DNA from: Bacillus mycoides | Lineage (GTDB): Bacteria; Bacillota; Bacilli; Bacillales; Bacillaceae_G | Direction of reading: 5' to 3' | Length of the DNA stretch: 64,000 nt | NCBI RefSeq assembly: GCF_001757995.1 | Contig: NZ_LXLV01000070.1 | Span: 186,001 to 250,000 of the forward strand | Part shown: piece after piece, positions 45,736-54,188 of the stretch | Numbering within the stretch: the stretch's first letter is position 1 | Layout of the letters: every line of letters starts with the position of its first letter | Notes under the pieces: model-generated | Database searches by the model: none | The model's input: only the letters and a program-made list of their open reading frames with translations | Told to the model about the DNA's origin: nothing | Position numbers and translations under genes: made by a program

Positions 45736-46278
45736 TTATTTAGTTTCGATTAAACCATATTTCCCGTCTTTACGGCCATATACAACATTAGTTTCATTTG
45801 TATCAGCATTTGTGAAGACGAAGAAATTATGTCCTAGCATATCCATTTGTAAGATCGCTTCTTCAACGTCCATCGGTTTTAAATCGAATCGTTTTGTACG
45901 TACAAGTTCTAATTCATCCTCTTCTACCGCATCCAGAACAGCTACTGCTTCTGGAAGGATAAAGTTAGTTTTCACAGAACCTTTCTCACGTAATTTACGG
46001 TTTACTTTTGTTTTATGTTTACGAATTTGTCGCTCAAGTTTATCAACTACTAAATCAATCGCAGCGTACATATCGCTATTTGTTTCTTCTGCACGAAGTA
46101 ATAAATCTGTAAATGGAATTGTTACCTCGATACGTTGCTTGTCAGAGTATACTTTTAAATTAACTTTAATCTCTGGGAATGTATCAAAATAACGCTCTAA
46201 TTTACTTAGCTTTTTCTCTACATATTCCTTTAATGCTGGAGTTACTTCAATATTTTCACCACGAATGTTGAATTTCAT
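45736..46278 (-). CDS. hpf: Long-form ribosome hibernation promoting factor HPF
   Basis: HPF dimerises idle 70S ribosomes into 100S particles in stationary phase. The 180-residue protein has the N-terminal RaiA/YfiA domain (MKFNIRGENIEVTPALKEYV, residues 1-100) and the C-terminal dimerisation domain (MDVEEAILQMDMLGHNFFVF, from about 130). It is the YvyD homologue of B. subtilis, controlled there by sigma-B and sigma-H. GAAAGGAGG precedes the ATG. A sigma-H-like promoter can be seen about 130 bases upstream. Confidence 0.95.
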   Translation of the reverse strand: MKFNIRGENIEVTPALKEYVEKKLSKLERYFDTFPEIKVNLKVYSDKQRIEVTIPFTDLLLRAEETNSDMYAAIDLVVDKLERQIRKHKTKVNRKLREKGSVKTNFILPEAVAVLDAVEEDELELVRTKRFDLKPMDVEEAILQMDMLGHNFFVFTNADTNETNVVYGRKDGKYGLIETK

Positions 46279-46406
46279 AGATGAATTCCTCCTTTCAAGC
46301 CTATGTACTATAATTTCGACATTGGCTTAAAAACTCCTTCTAATTTTTTTAAAAAAATTAGTGGAATTGCGATTTTTTTATCGTTTTTTGTTGAAATGAA
46401 AAGATG

Positions 46407-46434
46407 CATCGTTTCTATCTTTATTTTATCCTAT
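46407..46434 (-). promoter_or_regulatory. Candidate sigma-H promoter of hpf
   Basis: On the minus strand ATAGGATAA (46426-46434) fits the sigma-H -35 consensus RNAGGAWWW, and AACGATG (46407-46413) partly fits RNNGAAT, 12 bases apart. B. subtilis yvyD is known to use sigma-H. The -10 match is imperfect. The rest of the 320-base gap before the csp gene shows no gene. Confidence 0.4.
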
Positions 46435-46598
46435 TAACATCATGAATAACGAATGTAACTGTGGACAATTGGTTACAGAAAAGAAACAACTTTTTGACAA
46501 CTTCTCCGCAACAAAAAAGCCCCTGTTACGAGCAAGAGCTTCGCCATCTATATAACGCTGCTAAAAATAAAGCTCTATCTTTTCCAAAAACTTAATTT

Positions 46599-46802
46599 TT
46601 ACAGTTTCACAACATTAGCCGCTTGTGGTCCACGTGCTCCATCAACAATATCAAACTTCACTTGTTGACCTTCTTCTAACGACTTATACCCATCTTGTTG
46701 AATAGCAGAAAAATGAACAAACACATCGTCACCATCTTCACGCTCAATAAACCCAAATCCCTTTTCTGCATTGAACCATTTTACTCGTCCTTGCATGTTC
46801 AT
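46599..46802 (-). CDS. Cold-shock protein (CspA/CspB family)
   Basis: The 67-residue nucleic-acid chaperone contains RNP1 KGFGFIE and RNP2 VFVHFS, with the ending [10 protein letters not shown]. It binds single-stranded RNA and DNA and melts RNA structures at low temperature. I use the ATG at 46802 (MNMQGRVK), preceded by AAGGGAATGGA; the ATG two codons later is also possible. The longer frame to 46865 would be the leader. It is a B. cereus-group csp paralogue; which one I cannot say. Confidence 0.9.
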   Translation of the reverse strand: MNMQGRVKWFNAEKGFGFIEREDGDDVFVHFSAIQQDGYKSLEEGQQVKFDIVDGARGPQAANVVKL

Positions 46803-46922
46803 TCCATTCCCTTCACTCTTAAAATCAGGGCATTCGCCCCATATTCTGACTATAACGAATGACAAGACTGTAAGTCAAAGAAGATCTGTCGTCTTTTTAT
46901 TATTCCTTTCGACATTCACATA

Positions 46923-47627
46923 TTAACCTCTACAAAGCGTCAAACAAGAAACCTCTCTCGCTCCTCGATCATACAAAAGGCTTCCAATTTGCCTAACAGT
47001 AATTCCTGTCGTATACACATCATCCACGATTAAAACATGTTGCTCATGAAACATCTCTTCTCTCTGAAAATAAAAAGGATTAACTCCCGATATCCTTTCT
47101 TTACGTTTCTTCTTACTTTGTTTTTCTGTTTCGATTCTTCTTAATGATGTACAAAACATTTTGATAGGCAAACAAGAAGCTAGTAACTCCGCTTGATTAA
47201 AACCACGCTCGTATTCTCGCTCTTCACTAAGAGGGACCGGAATGACAGCTGAAACATTCGCAAAATACTTTTGAAAAAGACTCCGAAAAGGCTGATGAAA
47301 AATATGTACTAATTCAGCATCTCCTCGAAATTTAAACTGTGCTAATATTTCTTTCATCCCTTCATCATACACATGCAACGAACGATTTATGAGAGACGGA
47401 AACCTCTGCTCGTTCGTCCACCTTATGCAGTCCATGCAAATATCCCCGTTTTTATATTCAGCTGGTACAAGTTCTAAAGGCCGACCACACTCCTTGCAAA
47501 TCTCTCCTATAATATAGGAAAGATTTTGTTCACATCTATCACATATATACTTTTTTTGAAGCTTAACAAAAAAAGTGTACCAACTAATCGCGCACGAAAT
47601 ATATTCATCACAAAGTAGACAATGCAT
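46923..47627 (-). CDS. comFC: ComFC-like phosphoribosyltransferase-fold competence protein
   Basis: ComFC is needed for DNA uptake in competent Bacillus. The 234-residue protein has an N-terminal zinc-ribbon region (CDRCEQNLSYIIGEICKECG) and a C-terminal phosphoribosyltransferase motif HVLIVDDVYTTGITVRQIG near residue 205. It begins inside the comFA stop (TAATG overlap), so the two are coupled. No comFB-like gene lies between them, unlike B. subtilis. Confidence 0.9.
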   Translation of the reverse strand: MHCLLCDEYISCAISWYTFFVKLQKKYICDRCEQNLSYIIGEICKECGRPLELVPAEYKNGDICMDCIRWTNEQRFPSLINRSLHVYDEGMKEILAQFKFRGDAELVHIFHQPFRSLFQKYFANVSAVIPVPLSEEREYERGFNQAELLASCLPIKMFCTSLRRIETEKQSKKKRKERISGVNPFYFQREEMFHEQHVLIVDDVYTTGITVRQIGSLLYDRGAREVSCLTLCRG

Positions 47628-48982
47628 TAATCTATCAACCCTTGTTCTTTAGCATTTTTATTCATACTTTGAATATGTTTTTTCGCGCGCACCATCGCCT
47701 CTGTCTTTCCATAATGAAAATAGATGACATCTCCATGCGGTTCATCAGAGCTTCTGCCAGCACGCCCTGCAATTTGAACGAGAGCACATTCTGAAAATAT
47801 TTCTTCCTCAGCCCCTAAAACTGCCACTTGTAAATTTTTCACAGTTACTCCTCGTTCCAAAATCGTCGTTGTAACTAATAAAGGGATCTCTCCCTTTCTG
47901 AAAGCTGCTACCTTCTCTTTTCTCGCCGGATCTTCTGCATGCACACCGTCAATTTGGTTGTTTAATGATTTTAATAACTGGCTAATTTCTTCTACATATC
48001 GCACATGAGGAACAAATAGAAAAATGGGATATTGTTTAGATAAGTACATATTTAACCATTGTAATAAAGCACGAGGAATTTTTTTACGCATAAGACCCTT
48101 TTTCCAATTTCCGCACCACCGAAATAGTGGAACTGGCAATGGATGACGATGATAACGTCCTGAAATAATAATCCCTTTTTGCTTACCATTCCGCAATTTA
48201 CGCTTCCACTTTTCATCTGGAGTTGCAGTTAAATAAATACGTGCTGCCTCCTCTTTCATCGCTTTGTTTACTGCATAATGCAACATCTTATCCACATGAT
48301 ACGGAAAAGCATCTATCTCATCTACAATCATGACATGGAACGCCCTATAATAACGTAACAATTGATGTGTAGTTGCAACGATTAACGCTGCATCTTTTTC
48401 TCGGTCTAAACTCCCTCCGTATAAAGCAGCTACATTTATATTTGGAAACACTTCTTGTAATCTTGGTGCTAATTCAAGTACAACGTCCGTTCTCGGCGTT
48501 GCAATACAAACTCTCTCTCCCTTTTGTAGCGCCTCTGCAATTCCGCGAAACAACATTTCTGTTTTTCCAGCCCCGCACACCGCCCAAATAAAAAATGATT
48601 CTTTCTGCTTAACAGCGTCAACGACACTTTGCGCAGCTAACTCTTGACCAGCAGACAAAACGCCTTCCCACTGTAACGGATTCAAATAATTTTCTCCGCT
48701 TATTTCAGCAATCCCGCGAACAAGTACAGTACATTCACTTACCCTGCCCATCGTTATACATTTCCGGCAATACGTACATACTTCATTGCACCTTTTGCAT
48801 AGAAATGATGCAAATAGTCGCTGCTCTATATTTCCGCAGCGCTGGCACATATATTTTGAAGATTGCTTAATTACCCCTTGTACACAAACGACGTCTCGAT
48901 TCTTTTTCAAATGATCCAATTTATCCTGCAAATCTGAAGAAAGTTCTTCTAACAGTAACTGTCTACCAGCTAACATCATCAA
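47627..48982 (-). CDS. comFA: ComFA, competence DNA-translocating helicase
   Basis: ComFA is the DEAD-box ATPase thought to pull transforming DNA into the cell. The 451-residue protein has an N-terminal zinc finger (CQRCG, CKRCN, CTYCRKC between residues 50 and 95), Walker A WAVCGAGKTEM near 134, VDEIDAF near 222 and helicase motif VI QIAGRAGRSSDEPHG near 413. The start is a TTG at 48982 following GGAGGTGG, or one of the two ATG codons directly after it. Confidence 0.93.
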   Translation of the reverse strand: MMMLAGRQLLLEELSSDLQDKLDHLKKNRDVVCVQGVIKQSSKYMCQRCGNIEQRLFASFLCKRCNEVCTYCRKCITMGRVSECTVLVRGIAEISGENYLNPLQWEGVLSAGQELAAQSVVDAVKQKESFFIWAVCGAGKTEMLFRGIAEALQKGERVCIATPRTDVVLELAPRLQEVFPNINVAALYGGSLDREKDAALIVATTHQLLRYYRAFHVMIVDEIDAFPYHVDKMLHYAVNKAMKEEAARIYLTATPDEKWKRKLRNGKQKGIIISGRYHRHPLPVPLFRWCGNWKKGLMRKKIPRALLQWLNMYLSKQYPIFLFVPHVRYVEEISQLLKSLNNQIDGVHAEDPARKEKVAAFRKGEIPLLVTTTILERGVTVKNLQVAVLGAEEEIFSECALVQIAGRAGRSSDEPHGDVIYFHYGKTEAMVRAKKHIQSMNKNAKEQGLID

Positions 48983-49039
48983 TAGCCACCTCCAGCACTA
49001 CTATAAATCCTTCTCTTTATCTCGTAAAAACTCAAAAAA

Positions 49040-49077
49040 GCCGATAACCTACTTATAAAATAGTAAGCTATCGACTT
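49040..49077 (-). terminator. Terminator downstream of comFA's upstream neighbour (cwlO-like gene)
   Basis: On the minus strand AAAGTCGATAGCTTACTA pairs, with a few mismatches, with TAAGTAGGTTATCGGCTTT, and TTTTTT follows. It ends the transcript of the endopeptidase gene before comFA. Confidence 0.75.
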
Positions 49078-49105
49078 TATACACGTTTTTATTCAATTAT
49101 AAATC

Positions 49106-50443
49106 CTAGAATCTACCGTATCCTAAGAAATGTTTTTGGTTGTAGCTACTGCTTAAGCTAGAGTAAGCAATCCCTTTATCACCAGCATGAATCATTTGGT
49201 CGTTACCAACGTAAATACCGATATGAGATGGACCTGCTTTATAAGTACCTTGGAAGAATACTAAATCTCCAGGTTGTGGGCTACTTACTTTAGAAACTGA
49301 GTTCCAGTAACCTGCAACGTCTTGACGACCTACACCAAATACGTATGAAATGAATCCACTACAGTCAAAACCACCGTTTGATGGAGATGCACTCCCCCAA
49401 ACATATGGCATACCTAAGTATTGTCGTGCTTTACCAATCACGCCAGGATCCGGAGTTGGCCCTGGTGCTGGCTCTGGTTGTTTCTTTTCTTGTTTAGGTG
49501 CCTCTTTTTTAGGCTCTTCTTTTTTAGGTTCTTCTTTTTGAGCTTGTCCACCATTGTTCGCTGGTGCAGCTTGCTCTGCAGGCGCTTGCGTTGGCTGAGC
49601 TTGTGCTTCTTTAGCAGCTTGTTCTGCTTGTTTTTGAGCAGCAGCTTCTTGTGCTGCTTTTGCTTGCGCTTCTTCTTCCGCAATACGTTGTAATTGCAGT
49701 GCTTGTTTTTCAAGATCTTTCAATTGACCTTCCGTACTTGTCATTGAAGTTACAACTGTATCCATTTTACCGCTTAAATCGTTTACTGCTGTTGCTTTTT
49801 TCTCTTTTTCAACGTCAAGTTCTTTCTTAGCAGTTTCAATTTGAGCTTGTGCTTCTTTTAATTCTTTTTGCTTCGTTTTTACTGTTTCAACATCTTTTTT
49901 CACGTTCACTTGATCTTCTTGTTGTGTTTTCATGATATCTTCGTCAGATTCCATAATTTTAGACACAGAAGCTAAACGATCAACTAAATCTGCAACGTTT
50001 TTAGAGTTTACAAGAACTTCTGTCACAATGTTCGTATTTGGCTGTTCTTGAAGTGCAACTAAACGTTTTCTTAATAACTCTTCACGTTTTGCAATCTTTG
50101 TTTGTAGTTCTGCAATATCTTTATTTTTATTTTCGATTAATTGCTCAGTATCAGAAACTTTTTTTGTTGTTTCATCAAGTTTTGAAGAGTTCTCTTGAAC
50201 AGACTTATCCAAACCTTGGATTGTTTTGTTTAAATCATTCATTTGTTTTTGTAGTTCATCACGTTCTTGTTGTTGTTTATGTAAAGTATCATTTTGTGTG
50301 TTAATTTGTGATTTCACGTCAGAAATTTTATCTTCTGCAAATACATTTGGTGTTAGCCCTGAAAACATTAACCCTGCAACTAATGCGCAAGATGCCATTT
50401 TTAGCTTTTTCATTTTATTTTTCACACCGCTTTCTTTTTTCAT
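49106..50443 (-). CDS. CwlO-like NlpC/P60 peptidoglycan endopeptidase
   Basis: The 445-residue secreted protein has a signal peptide ending near residue 36 (SGLTPNVFAED), a long coiled coil (residues 37-265), a low-complexity linker rich in Ala, Gln, Pro, Glu and Lys (265-325), and a C-terminal NlpC/P60 domain. The catalytic cysteine is in GGFDCSGFISYVF, the histidine in GPSHIGIYVG. This layout is that of CwlO, the D,L-endopeptidase activated by FtsEX through its coiled coil. GTG or ATG codons near the N-terminus are alternative starts. A WalR-like box is 67 bases upstream. Confidence 0.88.
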   Translation of the reverse strand: MKKESGVKNKMKKLKMASCALVAGLMFSGLTPNVFAEDKISDVKSQINTQNDTLHKQQQERDELQKQMNDLNKTIQGLDKSVQENSSKLDETTKKVSDTEQLIENKNKDIAELQTKIAKREELLRKRLVALQEQPNTNIVTEVLVNSKNVADLVDRLASVSKIMESDEDIMKTQQEDQVNVKKDVETVKTKQKELKEAQAQIETAKKELDVEKEKKATAVNDLSGKMDTVVTSMTSTEGQLKDLEKQALQLQRIAEEEAQAKAAQEAAAQKQAEQAAKEAQAQPTQAPAEQAAPANNGGQAQKEEPKKEEPKKEAPKQEKKQPEPAPGPTPDPGVIGKARQYLGMPYVWGSASPSNGGFDCSGFISYVFGVGRQDVAGYWNSVSKVSSPQPGDLVFFQGTYKAGPSHIGIYVGNDQMIHAGDKGIAYSSLSSSYNQKHFLGYGRF

Positions 50444-50466
50444 TTTCCGTATATAACCTATTAAAA

Positions 50467-50475
50467 TTTATACCA
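50467..50475 (-). promoter_or_regulatory. Extended -10 promoter of the CwlO-like gene
   Basis: On the minus strand TGGTATAAA is a TGn-extended -10 box about 25 bases from the start codon. No good -35 box accompanies it, which suits an activator-dependent promoter. Confidence 0.5.
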
Positions 50476-50509
50476 TAATTCGGGAGTTTTTTTGCTAATG
50501 TTACGGTTT

Positions 50510-50526
50510 TGTAAAATAAATGTAAT
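50510..50526 (+). promoter_or_regulatory. WalR-like box upstream of the CwlO-like gene
   Basis: TGTAAA-ATAAA-TGTAAT fits TGTWAH-N5-TGTWAH exactly, about 35 bases upstream of the extended -10 box. It is on the strand opposite to the gene. The B. subtilis cwlO gene belongs to the WalR regulon. Confidence 0.5.
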
Positions 50527-50616
50527 ATTACATTTATCTCTATAGCAAATTATATCTAAATTTGTATATATATGTAGAATTTTAAGAGCCTTACTCCGTT
50601 TTTTATAGAATTGAAA

Positions 50617-50643
50617 AAAACGTAAGGGATTCCCTTACGTTTT
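50617..50643 (-). terminator. Terminator of the HxlR-type gene
   Basis: AAAACGTAAGGG and CCCTTACGTTTT pair with a three-base loop; TTTTTTT follows on the minus strand. Confidence 0.88.
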
Positions 50644-50675
50644 GAAAATACTCCAATATGAATGAGATAGAAACG

Positions 50676-50990
50676 TTACTTCATCCATTTCTCAGCCCAA
50701 TTTTGGACCTCATCCATAACACTTTCCAACGCTTTCCCTTTATCAGTTAAACCGTACTCGATTCTAACTGGTACTTCTGGGTAAACACTACGAATTACAA
50801 TGCCTTCGCCTTCTAATTCCTTTAAACGTTCTGACAACATACGATCGCTCATATTTGGTATAATATCTGCGATTTCTCTAAAGCGTTTCGGCTCTTCCAA
50901 CAAAGATTTAATAATTAAGCCAGTCCATTTCTTACTAAGCATTGTAAAAGCTGACTCAAACTTTGGACATAAACAAGAATTATGCTCCAT
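50676..50990 (-). CDS. HxlR-family winged-helix regulator
   Basis: The 104-residue protein has the MarR-like winged helix of HxlR proteins (MLSKKWTGLIIKSLLEEPKR, NMSDRMLSERLKELEGEGIV). Two cysteines at the N-terminus (NSCLCPKFE, residues 6 and 8) are in the place used for redox sensing in family members such as HypR, so a thiol switch is possible. The ATG at 50990 follows AGAGAGGTG; the open frame runs on to 51056 without a site. It stands alone, so its target is not evident. Confidence 0.88.
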   Translation of the reverse strand: MEHNSCLCPKFESAFTMLSKKWTGLIIKSLLEEPKRFREIADIIPNMSDRMLSERLKELEGEGIVIRSVYPEVPVRIEYGLTDKGKALESVMDEVQNWAEKWMK

Positions 50991-51130
50991 ATGTTTCACC
51001 TCTCTTCTATTATAAGATAGTTTCTTGTAAAAAGTAAGTAATAAAACTTTCCTCATTCTTTAATTTTACGTACATTTTACCATTTCCAAATATTAACTTG
51101 TCAAATCCCCGTAAAATATCCGTAAAAAAA

Positions 51131-51152
51131 CCCTCTTCAAGTAAGAGAGCTT
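51131..51152 (-). terminator. Terminator of the degV-type gene
   Basis: CTCTCTT pairs with AAGAGGG around ACTTG on the minus strand, and TTTTTTTAC follows. Confidence 0.7.
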
Positions 51153-51163
51153 TTATATCTTTA

Positions 51164-52006
51164 TCACTTCGTATACCAGCCTAAACCAAGCGCACCTTCA
51201 CCTAAATGCGTCCCAATTACAGCTCCGAAATAACTCGTGCGAATTGTAACATGAGGGTATATCTCTTCTAATTCTTGTTTCCATTCATTAGCTTCCTCTT
51301 CACGATTCGCATGAATAATAACAGCTTCCATAGGCACACCTTTATTTGCCTGCTCATCAAAGATTTCAACGATACGCTTTAACGCTTTTTTACGCGTACG
51401 AATTTTTTCGAATGGAATAATTACTTTATCTCTAAAGTATAATACTGGTTTGACTTGTAACAAACTACCGATGAAAGCTTGCGCGCTATTTAATCTTCCA
51501 CCGCGTTGTAAATGATGTAAATCATCCACTACAAAATAAGCATCCATCGTTTGCTTCATTTCATCAAAGCGAGCGATAATCTCTTCTGGGGCTTTCCCTT
51601 CACTTACTAATTTCGCACCTTCACGCACGTAAAATCCTTGCACTTCACAACTAATTTCAGAGTCGTACGTATATACATCAATACCATCTACCATCTGTCC
51701 AGCTGTCGTTGCTGTTTGGTATGTACCACTAATCCCACTAGAAAGATGAATGCTAATAACTGCATCATATTCTTTAGATAACTCTTCATATAACTCTAAA
51801 AACTTTCCAATTGCTGGTTGCGAAGTTTTCGGAAGTTCCTCTTGTTCACGTACTTTTACATAAAAATCATCCGCTGAAACTTCAGCCTCTTCTTGATAAG
51901 ATTCCGTTCCAAACACAACGTTTAATGGAATCATATATATATTGAGTTCGTCACGAATATGCTTTGGTATATATGCTGTACTATCAGTAACAATAGCTGT
52001 TTTCAT
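51164..52006 (-). CDS. DegV-family fatty-acid-binding protein
   Basis: The 280-residue protein fits DegV (FakB-like) proteins: N-terminal IVTDSTAYIPKHI, the lipid-pocket serines in HLSSGISGTYQTA near residue 100, and the C-terminal GAVIGTHLGEGALGLGW. FakB proteins present fatty acids to the kinase FakA for phosphorylation. Chain preference cannot be read. It stands alone; the 238 bases upstream contain its promoter and that of the divergent yigZ-type gene. Confidence 0.9.
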   Translation of the reverse strand: MKTAIVTDSTAYIPKHIRDELNIYMIPLNVVFGTESYQEEAEVSADDFYVKVREQEELPKTSQPAIGKFLELYEELSKEYDAVISIHLSSGISGTYQTATTAGQMVDGIDVYTYDSEISCEVQGFYVREGAKLVSEGKAPEEIIARFDEMKQTMDAYFVVDDLHHLQRGGRLNSAQAFIGSLLQVKPVLYFRDKVIIPFEKIRTRKKALKRIVEIFDEQANKGVPMEAVIIHANREEEANEWKQELEEIYPHVTIRTSYFGAVIGTHLGEGALGLGWYTK

Positions 52007-52244
52007 TTTCGTACCTGCCTTATAAAAAATTTTTATCCCCTAATTTTACACGAAAACTAGAAAAGGTGCATCCATACATAAAAATGCCGGTTAGAAACTA
52101 CAATCACCCGCTCGACAAATTACAACAAAAAGATAAAATACTCACCAAAAATTTCAACATATTTGTAAAAAATGTTTGAATATAAAAACGCTCGCTTTTA
52201 AAATGTAAAGTACTAGTCATTTTGAAAGATAGGGGCGTATACCA

Positions 52245-52880
52245 TTGTTATTACAATATTTAACAATTAAAGGCTACGGTGAGCACGAAATTGTCATTCA
52301 AAAATCAAGATTCATTTGCTATGTAAGTCGAGCCACAACTGAAGAGGAAGCTCAAGCATTTATACAAAAAATAAAAAAACAAAATTGGAATGCAACACAT
52401 AATTGTTCCGCATATTTAATCGGTGAACAAGATCAAATTCAAAAAGCGTACGATGACGGTGAACCGAGCGGCACAGCTGGTGTACCTATGTTAGAGGTAT
52501 TAAAAAAACGAGGTCTAAAGGATACTGCCGTTGTCGTTACGCGCTATTTTGGCGGCATTAAACTTGGTGCTGGCGGATTAATTCGTGCATATGGAAAATG
52601 TACAAGTGAAGGTCTTAACCATGTAGGCGTTGTCCAGCGAAAACTAATGCGCGTTATGCAAACAGAAATTGATTACACTTTACTTGGCAAAGTCGAAAAT
52701 GAATTACGCAATTCAGAATATGCCATTAAAGATATACATTACCTAGAAAATGTCACATTTAATACGTATGTAGAAGAGGACAAAAAACAACCATTCACAA
52801 ATTGGATGATTGAATTAACAAACGGGAAATGTACAATTAAGGAAGGGGATATGTTGTACTTAGAACAAGACGTTATCTAA
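52245..52880 (+). CDS. YigZ/YvyE-family (IMPACT) protein
   Basis: The 211-residue protein has the UPF0029/Impact N-terminal domain with NWNATHNCSAYLIG and DDGEPSGTAGVPMLE (residues 45-85) and KLGAGGLIRAYG near 108, plus a ferredoxin-like C-terminal domain. Eukaryotic IMPACT regulates translation stress signalling; bacterial members are uncharacterised but conserved. The start is a TTG at 52245, seven bases after AGGGGCG. In Bacillus it precedes an LCP-family gene, as here. Confidence 0.9.
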   Translation: MLLQYLTIKGYGEHEIVIQKSRFICYVSRATTEEEAQAFIQKIKKQNWNATHNCSAYLIGEQDQIQKAYDDGEPSGTAGVPMLEVLKKRGLKDTAVVVTRYFGGIKLGAGGLIRAYGKCTSEGLNHVGVVQRKLMRVMQTEIDYTLLGKVENELRNSEYAIKDIHYLENVTFNTYVEEDKKQPFTNWMIELTNGKCTIKEGDMLYLEQDVI

Positions 52881-52953
52881 GAATAGCTAACTTATCGCCT
52901 TTAAAGATTAATGTAGTGAATTAATTCCCTACAAATGAATAAGGAGATTATAT

Positions 52954-54081
52954 ATGGAAGAACGTTATTATCATCTCCAAAATAGCAGAATAAAAAAGAA
53001 ACGTAGAAGAAAACTTTTCTTCTTTCTTATTTTCGCATTTTTATTTGGTAGCGTAGGACTTTATATGTTAAATTCCTACACTTCTCTCATGGGGATGTAC
53101 AGTGGATTTGCTCGTGAAAAATCTAAATTACGAGCAGAAGATGTGGAAATCACAAAAAAACCTTTCACAATACTAATTATGGGTATTGAAGATTACGCAA
53201 CAGATGGTCAAAACGGTCGAACAGATTCACTTATGTTCGCAACAGTTAATCCAAACTCAAAAAAGATTTCACTTATGAGTATCCCACGCGATTCTCGTGT
53301 TAAGATTGTTGGCAAAAATAAAGAAGACAAAATTAACGCTGCTCATGCTTACGGTGGAGAAAAGATGACAATTGACACTGTCGAAGGGTTTTTAAACGTT
53401 CCTGTTGATCATTATATTAAAATTGATTTCCAAGGCTTTAAAGGTATCGTTGATGCTGTTGACGGTATTACCGTTGATGTCCCCTTCGATTTCTGGGAAC
53501 GCTCTGACGTGGATTACTATAAAAAAATCCAATTTAAACAAGGTCAACAGAACTTAAATGGTGAAGAAGCACTCGCATACGTCCGTATGCGAAAGCAAGA
53601 TCCTAACGGTGATTATGGTAGAGCTGCTAGACAAAGACAAGTACTGGCTGCTGTTGCCCAAAAGCTAAACTCTGCTTCTACCGTATTTAAAATTAAAGAT
53701 TTAACAAAGGTAGTTGGAAAATATATAAAAACCGATATTCCTATTTCAGACGGACTTGCTCTTTACAATAAAATCTCTGGATTCGATCCTTCTACAATAC
53801 AAACGTTAAAACTTGAAGGAGAAGACAGAAAAATTGGCGGTATTTATTACTTCCTTCCAGATCCAATCAGTGTAGAGACTGTACGTAACGAAATTGAAAA
53901 GGAAATAGGAGAAAAAGCAAAAGTTCCAACAGAGACTACGAAAAATGAGAATACAAATTCCGATTCAAATTCTAACTCCAGCGCAAAAGCAAAGAAGGAG
54001 CCGAGTGAGAACAAAACACCACCGCCTCCTCCCCCTTCTACAAATGCTCATGCAGAGTGGATTATGAGGAATCATGAATAA
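52954..54081 (+). CDS. LytR-CpsA-Psr (LCP) family wall-polymer ligase
   Basis: LCP enzymes move undecaprenyl-linked anionic polymers onto peptidoglycan. The 375-residue protein has a basic cytoplasmic start, one membrane helix (residues 24-46), and the LCP domain: RTDSLMFATVNPNSKKISLM and IPRDSRV near 110-120, then YVRMRKQDPNGDYGRAARQR near 215, which hold the phosphate-binding aspartates and arginines. The C-terminal tail is low-complexity (Asn/Ser, then a Pro run). It resembles TagU/LytR. AAGGAG precedes the ATG. Confidence 0.92.
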   Translation: MEERYYHLQNSRIKKKRRRKLFFFLIFAFLFGSVGLYMLNSYTSLMGMYSGFAREKSKLRAEDVEITKKPFTILIMGIEDYATDGQNGRTDSLMFATVNPNSKKISLMSIPRDSRVKIVGKNKEDKINAAHAYGGEKMTIDTVEGFLNVPVDHYIKIDFQGFKGIVDAVDGITVDVPFDFWERSDVDYYKKIQFKQGQQNLNGEEALAYVRMRKQDPNGDYGRAARQRQVLAAVAQKLNSASTVFKIKDLTKVVGKYIKTDIPISDGLALYNKISGFDPSTIQTLKLEGEDRKIGGIYYFLPDPISVETVRNEIEKEIGEKAKVPTETTKNENTNSDSNSNSSAKAKKEPSENKTPPPPPPSTNAHAEWIMRNHE

Positions 54082-54117
54082 AAAAAGAGCCAAATCGTAT
54101 ACGATTTGGCTCTTTTT
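54081..54117 (+). terminator. Terminator of the LCP gene
   Basis: AAAAAGAGCCAAATCG pairs perfectly with CGATTTGGCTCTTTTT over 16 bp around TATA. It may also serve the convergent mnaA gene. Confidence 0.9.
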
Positions 54118-54188
54118 ATTTCACGCAATTGTTGCGGGCTAATAATAAACGGAAGATGCAAACCCCATTTATTAAAGTTTCACTCTAC
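54115..54188 (+). repeat. bcr1-type repeat, copy E (degenerate, internally deleted)
   Basis: TTTATTTCACG and TTGCGGGCTAATAATAAACG, then ACCCCATTTATTAAAGTTTC and ACTCTAC retain both ends of bcr1, while some 80 internal bases are gone and the right TTTAT has decayed to TCTAC. The end overlaps the stop codon of the mnaA gene. Confidence 0.6.
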
